DNA of 64,000 nucleotides from Streptomyces caeruleatus (GTDB taxonomy: Bacteria; Actinomycetota; Actinomycetes; Streptomycetales; Streptomycetaceae), in assembly GCF_001514235.1 (NCBI RefSeq), contig NZ_KQ948939.1:139135-203134 (forward strand), written 5' to 3'. Shown piece after piece: positions 61,982 to 64,000 of the stretch; position 1 is the first letter of the stretch; the number at the start of each line of letters is the position of its first letter. The position numbers were made by a program, and so were the translations under genes. The notes under the pieces are model-generated. The model was not told the origin of the DNA. It saw only the letters and a list, made by a program, of their open reading frames with translations, and ran no database searches.

Positions 61982-63283
61982 ATGGACCCCGTGACGCAAG
62001 AGCGAGCGACGGAGGAACGCACGAGGGAACAGCAGGCGCCGCAAGAGCGGGCGCCGGAACCCCTCACCCAGCACGTCCAGCGCATCACCCGACGCGTGCG
62101 CGCCTTCGACCACCGCCACCCCCTCGTCTGGGACCTGCACCTGACCGGCTTCTGGGTGACGGCGGCCCTCATCGACTACTACGGCGGCGGCTGGCTCAAC
62201 GTGGCCCGCGACCGCGACAACCCGGGCTGGCTCGTCCTCACCCTGAGCCTCGGCCTCTCCGTCCCCCTCCTCCTGCGCCGCACCCACCCCCGGGCCGTAC
62301 TCCTGGCCATCGCCCCGTTCGCCCTCGTCAACGCCTGGACAGGCATCGCCCTCCAGGCCTTCCTGCTCCAACTCCTCGTCGTCTTCCACCTCGCCCTGCG
62401 CCGCCCGCACCGCAACCTGTGGTGGGCCACAGCCCTGATCCTCGCCTCCGTCTCCGTGCTGGCCACCCGCCACCCACAGGGCAGCCCGGACCAGGACATC
62501 GTCCCCGTACTGATGTCCATCGTCGTGGCGGCAGCCATCGGCATCACCGTCCGCACCCGCCGCGACCACACCGAGGCCCTGGAGGACCGCGCTCGCCGCC
62601 TGGAGATCGAACGCGACCAGCAGGCCCAGCTCGCCGCCGCGGCCGAACGCGCCCGCATCGCCCGCGAGATGCACGACATCATCGGCCACAACCTCTCCGT
62701 CATCACCGGCCTCGCCGACGGCGGCAAGTACGCGGCCGCCAAATCCCCGGAACGCGCCACTCAGGCCCTGCACGCCATCGCCACCACCAGCCGCCAGGCC
62801 CTCGGCGAACTACGCCGCCTGCTCGACGTCCTCCGCGACGAGGACCACCCCCGAGCCCCCCAGCCGGAACTGACCCCCCAGCCCACCCTCAGCGACCTCG
62901 CCCAACTCCTCGAGGGCGTACAAGCCGCAGGCCTCCCCGTCCACACCACCACCCACGGCACCCCCACCCTCCCCCCGGGCCGCCAACTCACCGTCTACCG
63001 CGTCATCCAGGAAGCCCTCACCAACACCCTCAAACACGCCGGCCCCGGCACCACAGCGTCCATAGAGCTCTCGTACGAGGAGAAGGGCGCCGTCACCGTC
63101 ACGGTGACCGACACCGGCAGGACAGGCCCGGCCCACCTCACTCACCCCTCCGGCGGCCGCGGCCTCCCCGGAATGCGCGAGCGAACCGCCCTGTACGGCG
63201 GCACACTTGAGGCCGGCCCACGCCCGCACCCCGAACAGGGCTGGCGCGTCCACCTGCACCTCCCGGAGGAAACCCCGCAGTGA
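61982..63283 (+). CDS. Sensor histidine kinase (NarL-partner type)
   Basis: The protein has 433 residues. Four to five membrane helices (about 55-190), a coiled segment, then the HisKA_3 dimerisation domain with phosphorylated His231 in REMHDIIGHNLSVITG, and an HATPase domain (VIQEALTNTLKHA, GGRGLPGMRERTALYGG). Few extracellular residues, so it probably senses within the membrane. It overlaps the response regulator by 4 nt (GTGA). Confidence 0.93.
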   Translation: MDPVTQERATEERTREQQAPQERAPEPLTQHVQRITRRVRAFDHRHPLVWDLHLTGFWVTAALIDYYGGGWLNVARDRDNPGWLVLTLSLGLSVPLLLRRTHPRAVLLAIAPFALVNAWTGIALQAFLLQLLVVFHLALRRPHRNLWWATALILASVSVLATRHPQGSPDQDIVPVLMSIVVAAAIGITVRTRRDHTEALEDRARRLEIERDQQAQLAAAAERARIAREMHDIIGHNLSVITGLADGGKYAAAKSPERATQALHAIATTSRQALGELRRLLDVLRDEDHPRAPQPELTPQPTLSDLAQLLEGVQAAGLPVHTTTHGTPTLPPGRQLTVYRVIQEALTNTLKHAGPGTTASIELSYEEKGAVTVTVTDTGRTGPAHLTHPSGGRGLPGMRERTALYGGTLEAGPRPHPEQGWRVHLHLPEETPQ

Positions 63284-63957
63284 CCACCGTCCTCATAGCC
63301 GACGACCAGCCCCTCCAGCGCTTCGGCTTCCGGATGCTCCTGGAGAGCCAGGACGACATGGCCGTGCTGGGCGAAGCGGCCAACGGCAGCGAGGCCATCC
63401 GCATGACCGCGGAACTGAGCCCCGACGTCGTCCTGATGGACGTCCGCATGCCCGGCCTCGACGGCATCGAGGCCACCCGCCGCATCACCGCCTCCGGCGA
63501 CCGCACCCGCGTCCTGATCCTCACGACCTTCGACCTCGACGAGTACGCCTACGCCGGCCTCCGAGCCGGAGCCTCCGGCTTCCTCGTCAAGGACGCCCAG
63601 CCGGAGGAGCTCCTCTCAGGCATCCGCGCGGTGGCCACAGGCGACGCGGTGGTAGCCCCCAGCCTGACCCGCCGCCTCCTCGACACATACGCCCACCATC
63701 TACCGGCCCAATCCCCTGCCGCCGGCCCCAACTCGTCGTCCCCGGACCCCCGCCTCACACCCCTCACCGACCGCGAACGCGAAATCCTCAAGGTGATCGG
63801 CCAGGGCTGGACCAACACGGAGATAGCCACTCGCCTCCACCTGGCCGAGTCCACCGTGAAGACCCACGTCGGCCGCATCCTCGCGAAGACCGGCTCACGG
63901 GACCGAATTCAGGCGGTGATTCTGGCGTACGACACAGGCTTGGTGAAGCCCTCCTGA
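63280..63957 (+). CDS. NarL/LuxR-type response regulator
   Basis: The protein has 225 residues. Receiver domain with Asp54 in VVLMDVRMPG and Lys in FLVKDA. C-terminal LuxR HTH: LTDREREILKVIGQGWTNTE and IATRLHLAESTVKTHV. Partner of the kinase encoded just before it. Targets unknown; an ABC transporter is often nearby in such systems but would be outside the window. Ends in a strong terminator. Confidence 0.95.
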   Translation: MTTVLIADDQPLQRFGFRMLLESQDDMAVLGEAANGSEAIRMTAELSPDVVLMDVRMPGLDGIEATRRITASGDRTRVLILTTFDLDEYAYAGLRAGASGFLVKDAQPEELLSGIRAVATGDAVVAPSLTRRLLDTYAHHLPAQSPAAGPNSSSPDPRLTPLTDREREILKVIGQGWTNTEIATRLHLAESTVKTHVGRILAKTGSRDRIQAVILAYDTGLVKPS

Positions 63958-63963
63958 AACACG

Positions 63964-63995
63964 AAAAGGCCCACACCGTAAGGTGTGGGCCTTTT
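63964..63995. terminator. Rho-independent terminator
   Basis: Perfect 14-bp stem (63964-63977 with 63982-63995), 4-nt loop GTAA, ending in TTTT on the plus strand and AAAA at the other side, so it can work in both directions. Confidence 0.95.
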
Positions 63996-64000
63996 CTAAG

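Overview
The DNA is GC-rich with strong third-position GC bias, and it carries families typical of Streptomyces: mycothiol synthase, WhiJ-type HTH/DUF397 regulators, a PhoP-type box, a CsoR repressor, Tat and lipoprotein signals, and a degraded actinobacterial integrative element. It reads as a Streptomyces chromosome core region interrupted by accessory insertions. From memory, the order mshD - ABC/GntR - ppk - CHAD - Nudix - pstSCAB - pit - csoR matches other Streptomyces chromosomes; I could not check this by alignment.

Layout. 1-9 kb: the 3' end of a pectinesterase gene, a MacB/FtsX-type ABC operon flanked by two lipoproteins, a secreted protein, a Tat-exported beta-carbonic anhydrase, a RHH/PIN toxin-antitoxin pair and a wrecked ABC exporter gene. 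9-17 kb: a DUF2993 protein with a coupled 31-residue basic peptide, a secreted 5'-nucleotidase, mshD, and a YtrA-type GntR regulator with its ABC transporter, introduced by a perfect 23-bp inverted repeat. 17.5-34 kb: a phosphate/polyphosphate block (ppk, CHAD protein, Nudix hydrolase, pstS-pstC-pstA-pstB, pit with its DUF47 partner, then csoR). The Nudix gene in this block is split by a ~5.0 kb element carrying a large serine integrase, a broken replication gene, and its own Nudix hydrolase that is clearly homologous to the gene it interrupts.

34-39.5 kb: lipoprotein, small proteins, a dispersed repeat, a bicovalent-type FAD oxidase, a PAP2 phosphatase and a two-domain peptidoglycan hydrolase. 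39.5-54 kb is accessory in character: Ser/Thr kinase, trypsin-like protease, small secreted proteins, a divergent SDR/TetR pair, a Rpn-like nuclease, a WhiJ-type regulatory cassette, and an operon of WXG-like proteins plus a lipoprotein that has been broken by frameshifts, a nonsense codon and an IS5-like element carrying a passenger gene. 54-61.3 kb: a compact operon resembling a type IV secretion apparatus (pilin-like, VirB8/TcpC-like, VirB6-like, a split VirB4, and a VirD4-like protein without a P-loop), with no relaxase visible. 61.3-64 kb: an acetyltransferase and a NarL-type two-component system ending in a strong terminator.

How the parts fit: Ppk, the CHAD protein, Pst and Pit form one phosphate-acquisition and polyphosphate-storage neighbourhood with a PhoP-like box ahead of pstS. 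The type IV-like operon together with the peptidoglycan hydrolase at 38.5-39.5 kb could form one envelope-spanning machine. The integrative element and the IS are the two clearest mobile DNA insertions, and for both the probable pre-insertion sequence can be rebuilt from the junctions.
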